64,000 nt of DNA from Sambucus nigra (Eukaryota; Streptophyta; Magnoliopsida; Dipsacales; Adoxaceae), in the NCBI GenBank assembly GCA_949130495.1, contig OX422215.1, positions 531,385,755 through 531,449,754 of the forward strand, in the 5' to 3' direction. A program made the position numbers and the translations under genes. Below are positions 10,475 to 21,302 of this stretch, piece by piece (positions within the stretch are counted from its first letter, which is position 1; the number at the start of each line of letters is the position of its first letter). The notes under the pieces are model-generated. The model did no database searches and was not told where the DNA came from. It saw nothing but the letters and a program-made list of their open reading frames with translations.

Positions 10475-13400
10475 GTGTTGGATGTGTTGAAACAAGTAAA
10501 ATTGAACTTGCCGTTTCTTGATGCTATTCAACAAATTCCATCATATGCTAAGGTTATCAAAGATCTTTTGACTGTCAAAAGATGGCTTAAGGTGAAGAAG
10601 AATGTTTTCTTGGCACAAAATGTGAGCTCGGTCCTTCTCAATGATCTTCCACCAAAATTCAAGGATCCAGGTGCACCTACTATTTCGTGCATCATAGGAG
10701 AAAAAAGAGTGGAAAAAGAATTGCTTGATTTAGGTGCGAGTGTAAACATCCTTCCATACTCCATCTATAAGCAGCTTGATTTAGGTGATTTAAAACCTAC
10801 CCGAATCACTCTACAGTTAGCGGATCGAACAGTGAATGTGCCTCGTGGGATTGTAGAAGACGTGATAATTCAAGTGGACACGTTCTACTTTCATGTTGAT
10901 TTTGTCATTTGGGACACTGAGCCTGTTCCCCATATGAGAAATCATGTTCCAATAATATTGGGCCATCCATTCTTAGCTACTGCTAATGCTTTGATTAATA
11001 CACGGAATGGCCAAATGCAACTCACTTTTGGAAACATGACTCTCGAGACCAATATTTTCAATGTCGCTAACCAAATGGGTGATGAGGATGAAATTCTTGA
11101 GGTTGATCATATTGAAGAAGTGGTGGATGAGAACATTGAGAAAATTATAGGAGGAGATGCTTTGGAAGTGTGTTTAGTGCAAAGTGGTGAGAAAAAGAGT
11201 TCTTATACTAAGTTTGAGCGTGAGATGGAAGAGTTGGAAACTTGGTTACAAGAGGAAGAGAGTTTTGAGAGTTTAAGAGATGTTGACTGGATTTCTAGGT
11301 ATGAAGAATTGCCTCCGAGGGAGACAACCATGATTCCCTCTGAAAATAGATTTCCTAATCTTAAGTTGAAGAAACTATCCTCACATGTCAAATATGCCTT
11401 TCTGGGAGAGAATGATACATTTCCTGTTATTGTGTCTTCCCGTTTAGAAAAAGGGCAAGAGGGTATGTTGTTAGATGTGTTACGAAAGCATAGAAGTGCT
11501 TTTGGTTGGACTATAGCATATTTGAAAGGTATAAGTCCTTTGATTTGTACCCATAAAATCCATCTTGAGGAAGAAGTGAAGCCCTCGAGTGAGATGCAAA
11601 GGCGACTAAACCCAACCATGAAAGATGTAGTAAGAGCGGAAATCATCAAATTGCTAAATGCTGGGATTATCTATCCCATTTCAGATAGTAAATGGGTGAG
11701 CCCAATTCAAGTCGTTCCAAAAAAATCTGGGATAACCGTGGTTGAAAATGCTAAGGGAGAATTAATACCTCAACGCACCACCACCGGGTGGCGTGTTTGC
11801 ATTGACTACCGAAAGCTCAATTCCGGAACTCGAAAACATCATTTTCCCTTACCGTTCATCGATCAAGTGATTGAACGAGTGGCGGGCCATCCTTACTACT
11901 ATTTCCTAGATGGTTATTCCGGTTATAATCAGATTGAAGTGGATGTACTTGATCAAGAAAAGACGACTTTTACATGTCCATTTGGTACGTTTGCCTATAA
12001 ACGTATGCCGTTTGGGTTATGTAATGCGCCAGTAACTTTTCAAAGGTGCATGTTCAGTATCTTTAGCGACATGATTGAAAAAGGTCTTGAGGTGTTCATG
12101 GACGATTTTAGCGTTTTCGATCCATCTTTTGACCAATGTTTAGCTAATCTTGAAAGAGTTCTATTCCGATGTGTGGAAAAAGACTTAGTCCTCAATTGGG
12201 AAAAATTCCATTTTATGGTTACCGAGGGCATAGTTTTAGGCCACATAGTCTCATCTAGGGGAATTGAGGTTGATCGAGCAAAAATTGAAGTAATAGCTGA
12301 GTTACCCCCGCCAAAATCACTTAAAGATGTGAGGTCCTTTTTAGGACATGCTGGATTTTATAGGAGGTTTATCAAAGACTTTAGCGCCATCGCTAGACCT
12401 TTGAGTAATCTTCTCATGAAAGACACTCCATTTGAGTGGAATAAAGCATGTCAAGAAGCTTTTGATAAACTTAAAAGCATGCTTATTTCCGCACCTATCA
12501 TGAAAGCTCCTGATTGGTCACTCCCATTTGAGCTTATGTGTGATGCAAGTGATTACGCGATTGGGGCTGTTCTTGGATAGAGGAAAGATAAGAAAGCTCA
12601 TGTTATATACTATGCTAGAAGAACATTATCTGGCCCTCAGCTTAACTACTCTACTACAGAGAAAGAGTTACTAGCAGTCGTTTTTGCTCTCGACAAATTT
12701 CGCTCTTACATTGTTGGGTCACCTATCATTTGCTTCACTGATCATTCGGCCCTTAAATATATCTTGAGCAAGAAAGATGCCAAAACCCGTCTAATCGGGT
12801 GGATCCTACTCCTACAAGAGTTTAATCTCTCAATTCAAGATAAGAAAGGAGTAGAAAACGTTGTCGCTGACCATTTGTCACGCCTCTCGTCCGACGTGCC
12901 TATTGATCCCATTCCCATAGACGAGTATTTTCCGGATGAAAATTTATTTGCTACTTCTTCTCTCCCTTGGTTTGCGGATATAGTAAATTACCTTATCACT
13001 GGATTCGTTCCATCTAATTGGAATCCGCAACAGAGAAGGAAGTTCATTACATGGTCACGCATGTTCTTTTATGATGATCCATATTTGTTTAAGTATTGTG
13101 CTGACCAAATCATCTGGCGATGTGTACCCGGTGAAGTAATGCAAGGGGTAATTCGATTCTGTCATACGGAAGCATGTGGAGGTCATTTTTCCAAAAATAA
13201 AACTGTTGCGAAAATCCTTCAAAGTGGTCTTTATTGGCCCACAATCTTCTGGGATGTGAATACTTTTTGTAAATCATGCGATAGATGCCAAAGAATGGGA
13301 GCTATTACTCGTCGTGACATGATGCCATTAACCCCAATTCTAGGCTTGGAGTTGTTTGATTGTTGGGGTATTGACTTCATGGGCCCCTTTCCACCTTCTT

Positions 13401-14260
13401 TTGGTTTTCTATACATCCTCGTTGCTGTAGATTACGTCTCAAAATGGATCGAGGCGATAGCTACAAGGATGAATGACAGCAAAGTGGTGATAGAATTTAT
13501 TCAAGAAAATATACTTTCTCGTTTTGGTATGCCTAAGGCCATAATCAGTGATAATGGGACTCATTTTTGCAATAGGCCTATGGAGAAACTAATGCAGAAG
13601 TATGGAATTGTCCATAAAGTTGGAACAACTTATCACCCTCAATCGAATGGCCAAGCCGAGCTTGCTAATCGGGAAATCAAAAATATCTTGGAAAAGACAG
13701 TCGATCCTAATAGGAAAGATTGGTCTCTCAGATTGAATGATGCACTCTGGGCTTATAGAACCGCATACAAGAATCCCCTTGGGATGTCCCCATTTCGATT
13801 TGTGTATGGTAAACCTTGTCATCTTCCAGTTGAGATTGAACACAAAGCGTATTGGGCTATCAAAAGGGTGAACTTCAATATGGACAAAGCTGGTGAAACA
13901 CGTAAACTTCAGTTGAATGAGTTGGAAGAAATACGCAATGATGCGTATGAAACTGCTAAAATATCCAAGGACCGAATGAAACGAGCTCATGACGGAATCA
14001 TTCGTAAGAAAGAGTTTCATTCGGGACAAAAAGTACTTCTCTACAACTCGAGGTTGCACTTGTTTCTCGGAAAGTTGCGGTTAAGATGGTCAGGTCCATT
14101 CATTGTGAAAGAGGTATTTCCCCATGGAGTTGTTTAACTCATAAATGAGAAAGGGGGAACCACATTTAAAGTTAATGGGCATCGTCTCAAGCCCTATTTG
14201 GAAGCGATTGTCAAAGAAGCCAACACAATCTGGTTGTCGGACCCCATTTATGGGGATTGA
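10475..14260 (+). pseudogene. pol: Athila-2 pol: protease, reverse transcriptase, RNase H, integrase
   Basis: A single frame with two stops: TAG at 12578-12580 in RNase H and TAA at 14135-14137 near the integrase C terminus. It then stays open to TGA at 14258-14260. In order: a protease with D-L-G-A-S at about 10728 (the Athila form of the DTG/DSG site); reverse transcriptase with the F-M-D-D active site at about 12095-12106; RNase H around 12530-12890, with TEKEL and DHSALKY; an integrase zinc-binding region (HTEACGGH, then C-x2-C near 13275-13290); and the integrase core with D in GIDFMGP, D in SDNG and E in SNGQAE. The catalytic residues are present, so the stops appear to be the main cause of inactivation. 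Confidence 0.92.
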
Positions 14261-16530
14261 CTGAACGAAGAGAGGTAAGGTCGTCGCACCCCCGACTTGT
14301 ATGGGGTGATTGTTGTACATATGAGTTTTAGGAATTAGGAGTCGTAGGTTTGAGTCAGTCCCGGGGTTGAGAATCCGACGGGTGAGGAGTGTTCAGGTTT
14401 TAATGAGCATTGAGGATAGTTTGAAGTGTGAGCGGTTGAAAAATCATCGTTGGAATGGAGAATAGGAGTATATTTGGTGAAAAGAAGAGAGAGAGAAGAA
14501 ATTCAGAAAATTCAGCAGACCGGATCGGTCCGGTCCTGAATTAAAAGAACCGATCCGGTCAGGCGGATCGGTCCGGCTGAATTAAAAGAATCGATCCGAT
14601 TAAGGCGGATCGGTCCGGTCCTAAAACCGTATCGGTCCGGTCATCTGCAAAATTTTCTTTCCCGAGGTTCAATCCACCTCTTCAATCCACACGTCTTCAA
14701 TCCACAACACATTCATTCCCCCAATCCCCTCCTTTCCCCAAAAATTCGTTTCCTCCTTACTACTACAATCCTTATGATCCTAATGCTCTAGGACCTTCCC
14801 ATACCCCACCCGCCCCTTAGGATGCCCCTCTACCCCTTTAGGTTTTCACATTTATGTTTGTCCTATTTGCTTCCACAGTTTGTACTCTACAGTTTTAGTA
14901 TGATATTTGCTTATTTTATTAATCGCAGTCTTTATGTTGTCTTCTTTATCTCTCTCATCCATTTGATTGAGGACAATGTAAATCATTGAGTTAGGGGGGA
15001 TGACAGGTGCGTATTCATAAAACTTCGCATGTATGTGTATCTAAAAAAAAAAAAGCCTAAAATATTTTTGTCCAAAATAAATAAAAATTGGAATTTAAAA
15101 TTTTCAAAAATGTCACCTTTATTCTATTTAAAGTCTCAAATTGTTAAATCAATTGCACTAAGCCAAAATTGACCGAAGATGGAAATTGAAAGAAAATTGA
15201 CGACTTAACGAATAAGTGTGGAGATTAGTCCAACCCGGTGAGATTTCGAGCCTATCGATCTTTTTGAGTTTTTAAATCAATCCGAGTTTATGATTAACTC
15301 AAAGTTCTTTTCCTCATTTTATTAAGTCGTTGATGATCTTAATCCTTTGTTTTGATCAGTTATGGGAAATGTGTGAATTATTGTCTCGAAATTCGTGCTA
15401 AATATATCTCTAAACTTAATTAATCTCGAGATGCATATAGTAATGTGATTAGCAATTTGGACAATGAAGTAGGCCCTCGTTTGTTACCCAAAAATATTGG
15501 CCATAAAAAGTTGTGAAAAATAAAATTATCCCTTTGCAACCCAAGTTGAGCCAAATAAAATTTATCTTTTCGTTTGATAACCCGAAAAACTCAAATAGCC
15601 CGGAATTGTGAAAATTGAGAAAACTCATCAAGTAAGTCCAAATTGTGCAATAAAAAGGGGCAAGAGAAAAACCGAACAGAAAAAAAAGAAGAAGAAAAAA
15701 ATGCTCAACAAAAATAGCAAGAAAAGAAAAAGAAAAGAAAAAAATGAAAAGAAAGAGAAAAATGAGCAAATGCCCGAAAAAGCACTAATGGACGTCATAA
15801 GGACATTTTCCAATTCCGAATATCCCATGCATTCTCATTTTTACCCTTTACACTTTTTAACCCGAAAAGTCCTAACTGAGTCCGAATGGCGAAATTAATT
15901 ACCGCGTGGAGAGCTAAGACATGAAAAGATAATATGAGAGATTAAATGGTGTGAACTAGAGATGATGTTTCCCGTTTCCTAATAACTGTATTCCGATGAT
16001 GAGATCATTTCACCATATATTTCCTTCTTTTCAATTTTGTATGCGTGAATTTGTGTCCATTATATTTACTCTTTATATCATGCATACCGATAGAAAATAA
16101 CCACAATCCGAGTGATTCGTTTGTGAGTGCATCCGTAAGAATTTGAATCAAAACGAATTTTTGGAAAGTAACGTAATACTCAATCGATGGAAATTTGAGG
16201 TATAATTTCTGGATTTGCACACACACACACTATGGTTTGAAACATGTGAATATGAATTTATGGTGATTATTTTTCGAAAAGTTTAAATTGTACAATTTTA
16301 AAGTATTTTGATATTTATTTGAGTCAATAAAGAATTTTGTGGGTATATTCACTACAAACCCTCACGAGACAAAACTCGTCCTACTAGGGTAACATAGGGG
16401 TTTAAAGGCTTGTTGCATACGCTAAATGCAATCACTTGCCCGCGAAAAAGGTATTTTATCCCAATAAAATGATTTTCAAGAGTTGATCCTTGATAGGATT
16501 CATTTACAGTGCTCGGGACGCGCAAAGTTC
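14261..16530 (+). other. Athila-2 3' region with most of the extra ORF lost
   Basis: Where Athila-1 has a 1.2-kb ORF, this copy has only short flanks. The palindrome array (14515-14645) is followed within about 100 bp by the C-terminal remnant of the ORF (about 14757-14820, encoding YNPYDPN and a proline-rich tail). The rest (14840-16530) is noncoding and matches 1598-3259 of Athila-1, including a polypurine-like site at 14987-15000. The A-rich ORF near 15608-15898 is low-complexity lysine coding and is not credible as a gene. Confidence 0.7.
14515..14645 (+). repeat. CGGATCGGTCCGG-type palindrome array in Athila-2
   Basis: Repeated blocks of GCGGATCGGTCCGG or close variants alternate with AATTAAAAGAACCGATCCG or similar, at a period of roughly 45-50 bp. 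Each block is an imperfect or perfect inverted repeat around GGATC/GATCC or GACCGGTC-like cores. The array sits between pol and the extra-ORF remnant, as does the array at 1-118 in Athila-1. The Athila-2 LTRs have no such array. Confidence 0.8.
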
Positions 16531-16544
16531 TAAGTTAGGGGGTG
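16531..16544 (+). promoter_or_regulatory. Polypurine tract of Athila-2
   Basis: TAAGTTAGGGGGTG directly precedes the 3' LTR start at 16545; it matches the site at 3260-3274. Confidence 0.8.
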
Positions 16545-17994
16545 TGATTAGGCACATATTCTTCATATTTATCCCCTTAATTTCGGTATTTTTATGATCC
16601 CGTGCAGTGTAAATAGCTTGGATTTGTCTCGTATTTATTCTACTAACCCCTTTTGGGAAGTATTTCATGTTTTGGGTATTTCTCATGTGTTTTACAGGTA
16701 TTTCATGTAAGTTAGTTCGAAGGAGAACTCAAAACAGTGAAAGAAACCAAGAAATGGAGAGTTGAAGGGCATTTTCGTAATTTTTGAGCCTTAGTCCGGA
16801 GGTGGGGCCAACTAGAAAGTTTAATATCTCTAAATTACAAGAATATTGGAAAAAACGACACTTCAATCCGAGCTACGGTGAAGAAGTTACGATATTTTGA
16901 AGTTGCGCGATAATGAAGAGAAACGAACCGGTCTGGCTGTGCGAATTGTTGTCATTAATTATGCAGATTTTATGGTGATTGGCTGGTAAAAACTTGTGCC
17001 ACAAGTAAAATTTTATGTCAAATTCGTGCAACTTGGTGCTATAAAAGACCAAGCCCTAATTCATTCAAAGGGAGACTCAAAATTAGAGAGAGAAAGTCAT
17101 TTTTTAGAAATCCTTTTTAGTTCTTCATATTTTTAGAGAAACCTTAGTTTGTATGTTTGAAGAACAAGTAGTATTCTGGATTCAAGTTCATCTAGTGCAG
17201 ATTTCAAGTATCAATTCTTCAATTCAATTCAAGTATCAAATTCCCTTCTCTTATTTAGTCTCAATTATATTTTCAATTTTCAATTGTTTTGCAATTTGTT
17301 ACCAATGCTTGTTAGATCCATAATTCCTTGTATTGGTATGAATTTGTTTTCTAGAAAAATCATGTCTAGCTAAATTCTTAAGGGATAGGGTAAATGAACT
17401 CATTCCGAGGTGAATTACCCATTTAGAAAATAGAGGGTAAATTAAATATTGACCGAATCGTGTATGGAAATTATACAAACATAGACAATCTTTTAATCTC
17501 TCTTGCCCTAGGTACTTGGGATGTTTAAGAACGCTATGCAAGTGTATTTGTCCATTCACCGCTTTGTATTTACCTTTGATTTCATATGATGCGGGCAAGA
17601 TCCCCCATATATGTAATGCTTAGGATCTACAAAGATTGGATTTAGTAAAAATTTCAATTTCCAATTCTAGTATTCTATACGGCAATTTACTAAGGTTTGA
17701 GGGATTGTACTCGACCCTATTTTCTCTCATTGGTCAAATCTAATTTCTTCACAATTTTTAGTTTATTTTTCTTGAGTAAAATTTTTATTTCATTAGAAAT
17801 TTCCCAATCATTAATCATCTTTTCATATTTCTTTTGAGGAATCATTTCAAGATTTAATAACTTTCCCTATTAATTGTGCCAATTTTTTATCCCTGTGGAT
17901 ACGATCCCGACTTACCGGGTTTATTACTTGAGCGACAGGCTTGCACTTGAGCCTAGAGAAAACGCACTTTTGAGACAAATTATTAGTCGTGTCA
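16545..17994 (+). repeat. 3' LTR of Athila-2
   Basis: 1450 bp against 1449 for the 5' copy. By eye there are only a few substitutions per 100 bases (for example CATTCATCG against CATTCACCG), so the insertion is fairly recent. TATAAAA lies at 17040-17046. It is followed by TSD CACCT. Confidence 0.95.
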
Positions 17995-17999
17995 CACCT

Positions 18000-18035
18000 A
18001 CTTTTCAATTCTGGGTTGATTGTAACTGATCTTCG
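18000..18035 (-). mobile_element. Continuation of the X1 LTR after Athila-2
   Basis: These 36 bases continue the X1 sequence broken at 7102; together they match 49203-49237 of X2. At 18036 the match stops and Tat sequence begins, so this is a deletion or recombination junction. Confidence 0.65.
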
Positions 18036-18286
18036 TTGAGCAGATAGAGCAGGTGCCCCAGCCTAAAGAGTTTATGCAAGTTACCTGATAGTATCTTGCA
18101 CGGCCTCTTGGCTTCTTATAAGATTGTCTAGTATCCCGGTTAAATCATTTGCAGATGGAGGAGCAAAAGGAGCAAACGAAATACCTTCGTTCCTGAGGCT
18201 TGATTCATGAATATCAACCATTTAGATGTTTGATTGAGTGAGATTGATTAGAAATATCCTTTTTCCCACAGACTGTGACAATCTGT
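18036..18286 (-). pseudogene. Extra Tat gag start attached beyond the 3' LTR
   Basis: Homologous to 39697-39946. On the minus strand it has the primer region, then an ATG at 18221 that starts a frame matching the gag N terminus of the main copy (shared block RNEGI, then PPSANDLTGIL). The main copy has ATT in place of this ATG at 39881. The frame stops near the 18036 junction. Sequence of this kind should follow a 5' LTR, not a 3' LTR. Confidence 0.7.
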
Positions 18287-18729
18287 TGATGCAAAAAACT
18301 AGACTAGGCTAATTAATTGGTCACAGATAAACATAAATAAAAGAGACAAGAGGTTTTTTAAGTGGTTCGGCTTAAGGGAAAAGCCTACGTCCACTATTAT
18401 GTATTTCTTTGGGATTATTCAATTGCCTCTCTTTTCATGTCCCTTGGATGTAGGGTTTACAATGTATTTATATCCCCCAAGGGGTGTACAAGAGTTGTAA
18501 TATCAAAGTATGGAATGTCTTTATATTCTAGACATTTACATGTGTACAATCATTTATGTATACAATTTTTGGTATTTTCCTGTCATCATTGATCGATCTT
18601 CCTAGTGTTGGTTGGCATCCTGAGAGTTGGTCAGCATTTCATCCTTATTGACTAGGATTAATATTCTATTTTACACCACATGTCAGTATCCGAATGGTAC
18701 ACATAGATGAATAATTTTTGGTATCAACA
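18287..18729 (-). repeat. Left (3') LTR of the Tat element, 443 bp
   Basis: Exactly the same length as the right LTR (39947-40389) and clearly homologous, but with many differences, so it is older than the Athila-2 or Tekay insertions. On the minus strand it starts TGTTGATACC and ends GCATCA. A minus-strand TATAAATA lies at 18465-18472. A polypurine tract abuts it at 18730, which marks it as the 3' LTR of the material to its right. Confidence 0.85.
18465..18472 (-). promoter_or_regulatory. TATA box in the left Tat LTR
   Basis: TATAAATA on the minus strand, preceded by a G-rich stretch; the same box is at 40125-40132 in the right LTR. Confidence 0.55.
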
Positions 18730-18743
18730 GAAGCCCCCAATGT
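18730..18743 (-). promoter_or_regulatory. Polypurine tract of the Tat element
   Basis: On the minus strand this reads CATTGGGGGCTTCT, directly followed by the LTR start TGTTGATACC. Confidence 0.7.
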
Positions 18744-19008
18744 TTCATGCTTAATGTTTTTACAAGAGTATAGAGCATTTAGCTCTTAAAGTTTCTCAGG
18801 CAACAATTTTAGGTTTGGTCGATTGCCAACTTCCCATACTTGTAAAAATTATGGTTTAATTATGGAAATATAATGTGCATGGCATTTTTGAAATTATCCA
18901 CAACTTAAAAAATCATTTTTAGGCAAATTCGTCTTTTCTTCCTTTAGCCACCACGAGTTCAATCAACTATGCCTTTTAATCATTATTTTCCTAATTTTTG
19001 AGGCAACC

Positions 19009-19015
19009 TATAAAG
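19009..19015 (+). promoter_or_regulatory. Possible promoter of the Tat antisense gene (TATA box)
   Basis: TATAAAG lies in the stretch between the 3' LTR and the antisense ORF. It points on the + strand, against the element, and stands about 60 bp before the ATG at 19074. The spacing suits a plant promoter with a short leader. Expression cannot be judged from sequence. Confidence 0.4.
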
Positions 19016-19073
19016 AGCGGGAAAATCCACTATCTCTTCTTACCTCAAATTTTTTGAGTGTTTTTTTGCTACA

Positions 19074-20205
19074 ATGGCTTCAATCTTTCTTCTTCTCTCT
19101 TATTCAATCGTTTTTTATTCTTCAGTTCTTGTTGAATCCTTAATTCCCGTAAGAAATCTTTCTCCTCTCTTCTCCATCATTGTTTACTCTATTGATTCTC
19201 TTGATGAATTCATAAATGAATTTAAGATTCCCCCTTAGGTTATTTTGGAACACGCTACTTTACCTGCTAATTTTTTTTCACTTGCTGAAGGTCACTGGTT
19301 TCCCTCTATCTTTATAGCTGAGTGTGGGTTTACCTTTCCTCCCAACCCCTTATGCCTTGAATTTTGTCAATACTTTGATGTTGTCCCAGCTAGGGAGGCC
19401 CCCAATACATGGAGGTTCATAAATGGAGTGTATAAGTTGAATCAAATTCATGGAACCCATCTAGGGATTACAGAAATAATGTTTTGTTATATGTGGGTGA
19501 CTAGTGACACCATTTTTTATTTAAAGACTAGGGCTATAAATAAAGCGTTAGTAGTTAATCTTCCAGACTCCAATAGGGATTATTTTGAGCACAGAGTTGT
19601 TGCAAAAAATTGGCAATACGCCCTTTTGATTGGAAATGCTAAGTACCAGGGCCAAGATGCCCTCCTTTTGGCAATAGGATAGGTTATTCCTCATTTAACT
19701 GTTTTGCCCTGTACATATCTATTTAAATGTAACACTAATTATTGCTCTGTAAATTTTGATTGCAGTTGAACAGAAGAGAAGGTGCCCAAATGAAAGTGAA
19801 GTGAATCTTACGGAGTTGAAATTTATTTGGGGACTTCATCAGAGGATTGGCGAGGAGCACATTAGGTCTACATCTTATTTGTTGCAGTACAATAATACAA
19901 TTTCCTCCTTTGTAGCTCATCCTACTCCTTCCCCTGTAATTGGCCAAAAGCAAGAACCTATTTCTACTTCCTCAGTTGCTGCATCTGGCAGTGGTGATCT
20001 TGCTGCCCTTTGCCTTTCTTCCTTAGATTTAAATTTGCCCCTTATCGTAGCTATGGTAAAGAGGAAGTTTCCAAAAATTTTGGGAGACATAGCTGCAAAT
20101 CCCCCTTCCAAACAAGCTGATGAAGGGATTAAAATTAAAGATAAGACTGGGAAGAAACCCCCAGTCAAGAAATTTGAAGATCCCCATGAAAAAAATAAAT
20201 AAAGG
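19074..20205 (+). pseudogene. Tat antisense extra gene, N-terminal part
   Basis: A frame opens at ATG 19074 and runs to TAG at 19680-19682 with one other TAG at about 19236. It encodes a hydrophobic start and then a domain with a Trp/Phe-rich core (LCLEFCQYF, then PNTWRF) resembling the 'putative gypsy type transposon' family found antisense in Tat-lineage elements. Directly after the last codons a GT begins a probable 84-base intron (19683-19765), which ends in TTGATTGCAG. The frame then continues from about 19766 to TAA near 20202 with a lysine-rich tail. The TAG just before the donor may be a mutated CAG. Function is unknown. Confidence 0.55.
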
Positions 20206-20287
20206 GCTTCCATCTAAGTTAGCATAAGGTTCTTCCACTCTTCCAGACTAGGGTGAGTCAGTCGATATATCTTCTTATGCCTCTTTA

Positions 20288-21130
20288 GTGGTCCTTGGCC
20301 CTGGATTGGCAAGACAACTAATAAAGTCTGGGACTTTACGAGACCACAAGAGGGATGCAACTGTATTACCTCGTTCCAAAAGTTCTGACAAGGCTGCTCA
20401 AAGCCTTGCTCTGATATATTCTTTCACCTTCTTTAATTTTCTATCTCTTTGTTTGTTCTTTATAATACTAACTTTCCTTGTTATTCTTGTGAAGTTCCTC
20501 GTTGACTTCAATAACAAGTTGGAGAAAGATGAGGCTTTGAGAGATTCTTCTGGTGATGTTGAAGATGATTTTAATGAGATGAAAAAGTGAGTGCTTGATT
20601 CCCAACAAGCATTGGCTAATGAACAAAAGAAATGGGAGGAAAAGGTGAAAGTTTCTAAAGGAGAGGCTGAAACTGCTCGGGGTCTGGTTAAAAAGTTGCA
20701 GAAAGACTTAGATGCTGAGAAAGTCAAGACCTCCTAGCTACATGAGGATTTGGGCATTGAGAAGGTGAAAAGGACTAAGTCTAGGAAGGTTGGCTTCAAC
20801 AAAGGCTGGTATAAATCCATTAGAGAAGCTTCTTTTAAACTTGAGTTTGCGAATAAGAAATTCTTTAAGGACGACTGGTTTGCTACCCTGGTGGAGGTTG
20901 GCACTCCAAAAGATTTTGAGTTTTTCTTGCGACATGATCTTGGGCCCCCTCCAAACCTTGATGGGTAAGTTGATGATGATGGGGGTTCCAGTGAATCCTT
21001 GATAGCGGTGGAGTTTGTCGATCAACACCATGATATTGATTATTCTGTCCCCTCCACAGTTAATCCTCCTCTTCCTTCTACTCCTACTTCTACTTCAGCT
21101 AATCCTGAAGCAGATAAGAAGAAGGTGTAG
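20288..21130 (+). pseudogene. Tat antisense gene, middle coiled-coil part
   Basis: One frame with stops at 20588 (TGA), about 20736 (TAG) and about 20966 (TAA). It encodes a hydrophobic segment (about 20425-20510) and then a long charged helix rich in E, K and Q, with heptad-like spacing (20515-20740). After that comes a more globular stretch with KGWYKSIREASF and FFLRHDLGPPP, and an acidic, serine- and proline-rich tail. This arrangement of N-terminal domain, coiled coil and C-terminal block is seen in antisense proteins of plant Tat elements. Whether it was one protein with the preceding part depends on splicing that I cannot confirm. Confidence 0.5.
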
Positions 21131-21302
21131 AACTGAGAAGCTTTTTATTTTCCTTTTTCAATATTTTTTTCTTTTTCTTTTTGAAGATGTATCTGTACTT
21201 TCCCCTTTTTATTAATGAAAAGATAAATATGTGTATTCCTCTACTTGTGTTTTTCTATGCTCTGCACCTTATTGATTGATGATTTTCTTCTTCTTAATAG
21301 TT

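Larger units (their letters stand above)
7103..17994 (+). mobile_element. Complete Athila-type Ty3 retrotransposon (Athila-2)
   Basis: The 10.9-kb insertion is bounded by the perfect 5-bp target duplication CACCT (7098-7102 and 17995-17999). The LTRs are 1449 and 1450 bp and very similar. Inside are a primer site, gag, pol (protease, reverse transcriptase, RNase H, integrase), a palindrome array, a remnant of the extra ORF and a polypurine tract. The empty target site is visible in X2 near 49200, where the two flanks of X1 run together without interruption. The element is dead: gag and pol contain at least six stops and one frameshift. Confidence 0.95.

Noticed and set aside
15608..15898. Lysine-rich ORF in the Athila-2 3' region
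   Set aside because: Encoded by an A-rich low-complexity stretch that is not open in the equivalent part of Athila-1 (2400-2530).
19917..20238. Minus-strand ORFs opposite the Tat antisense gene
   Set aside because: Sense-strand shadows without gag or pol similarity, although they lie in the element's own orientation.
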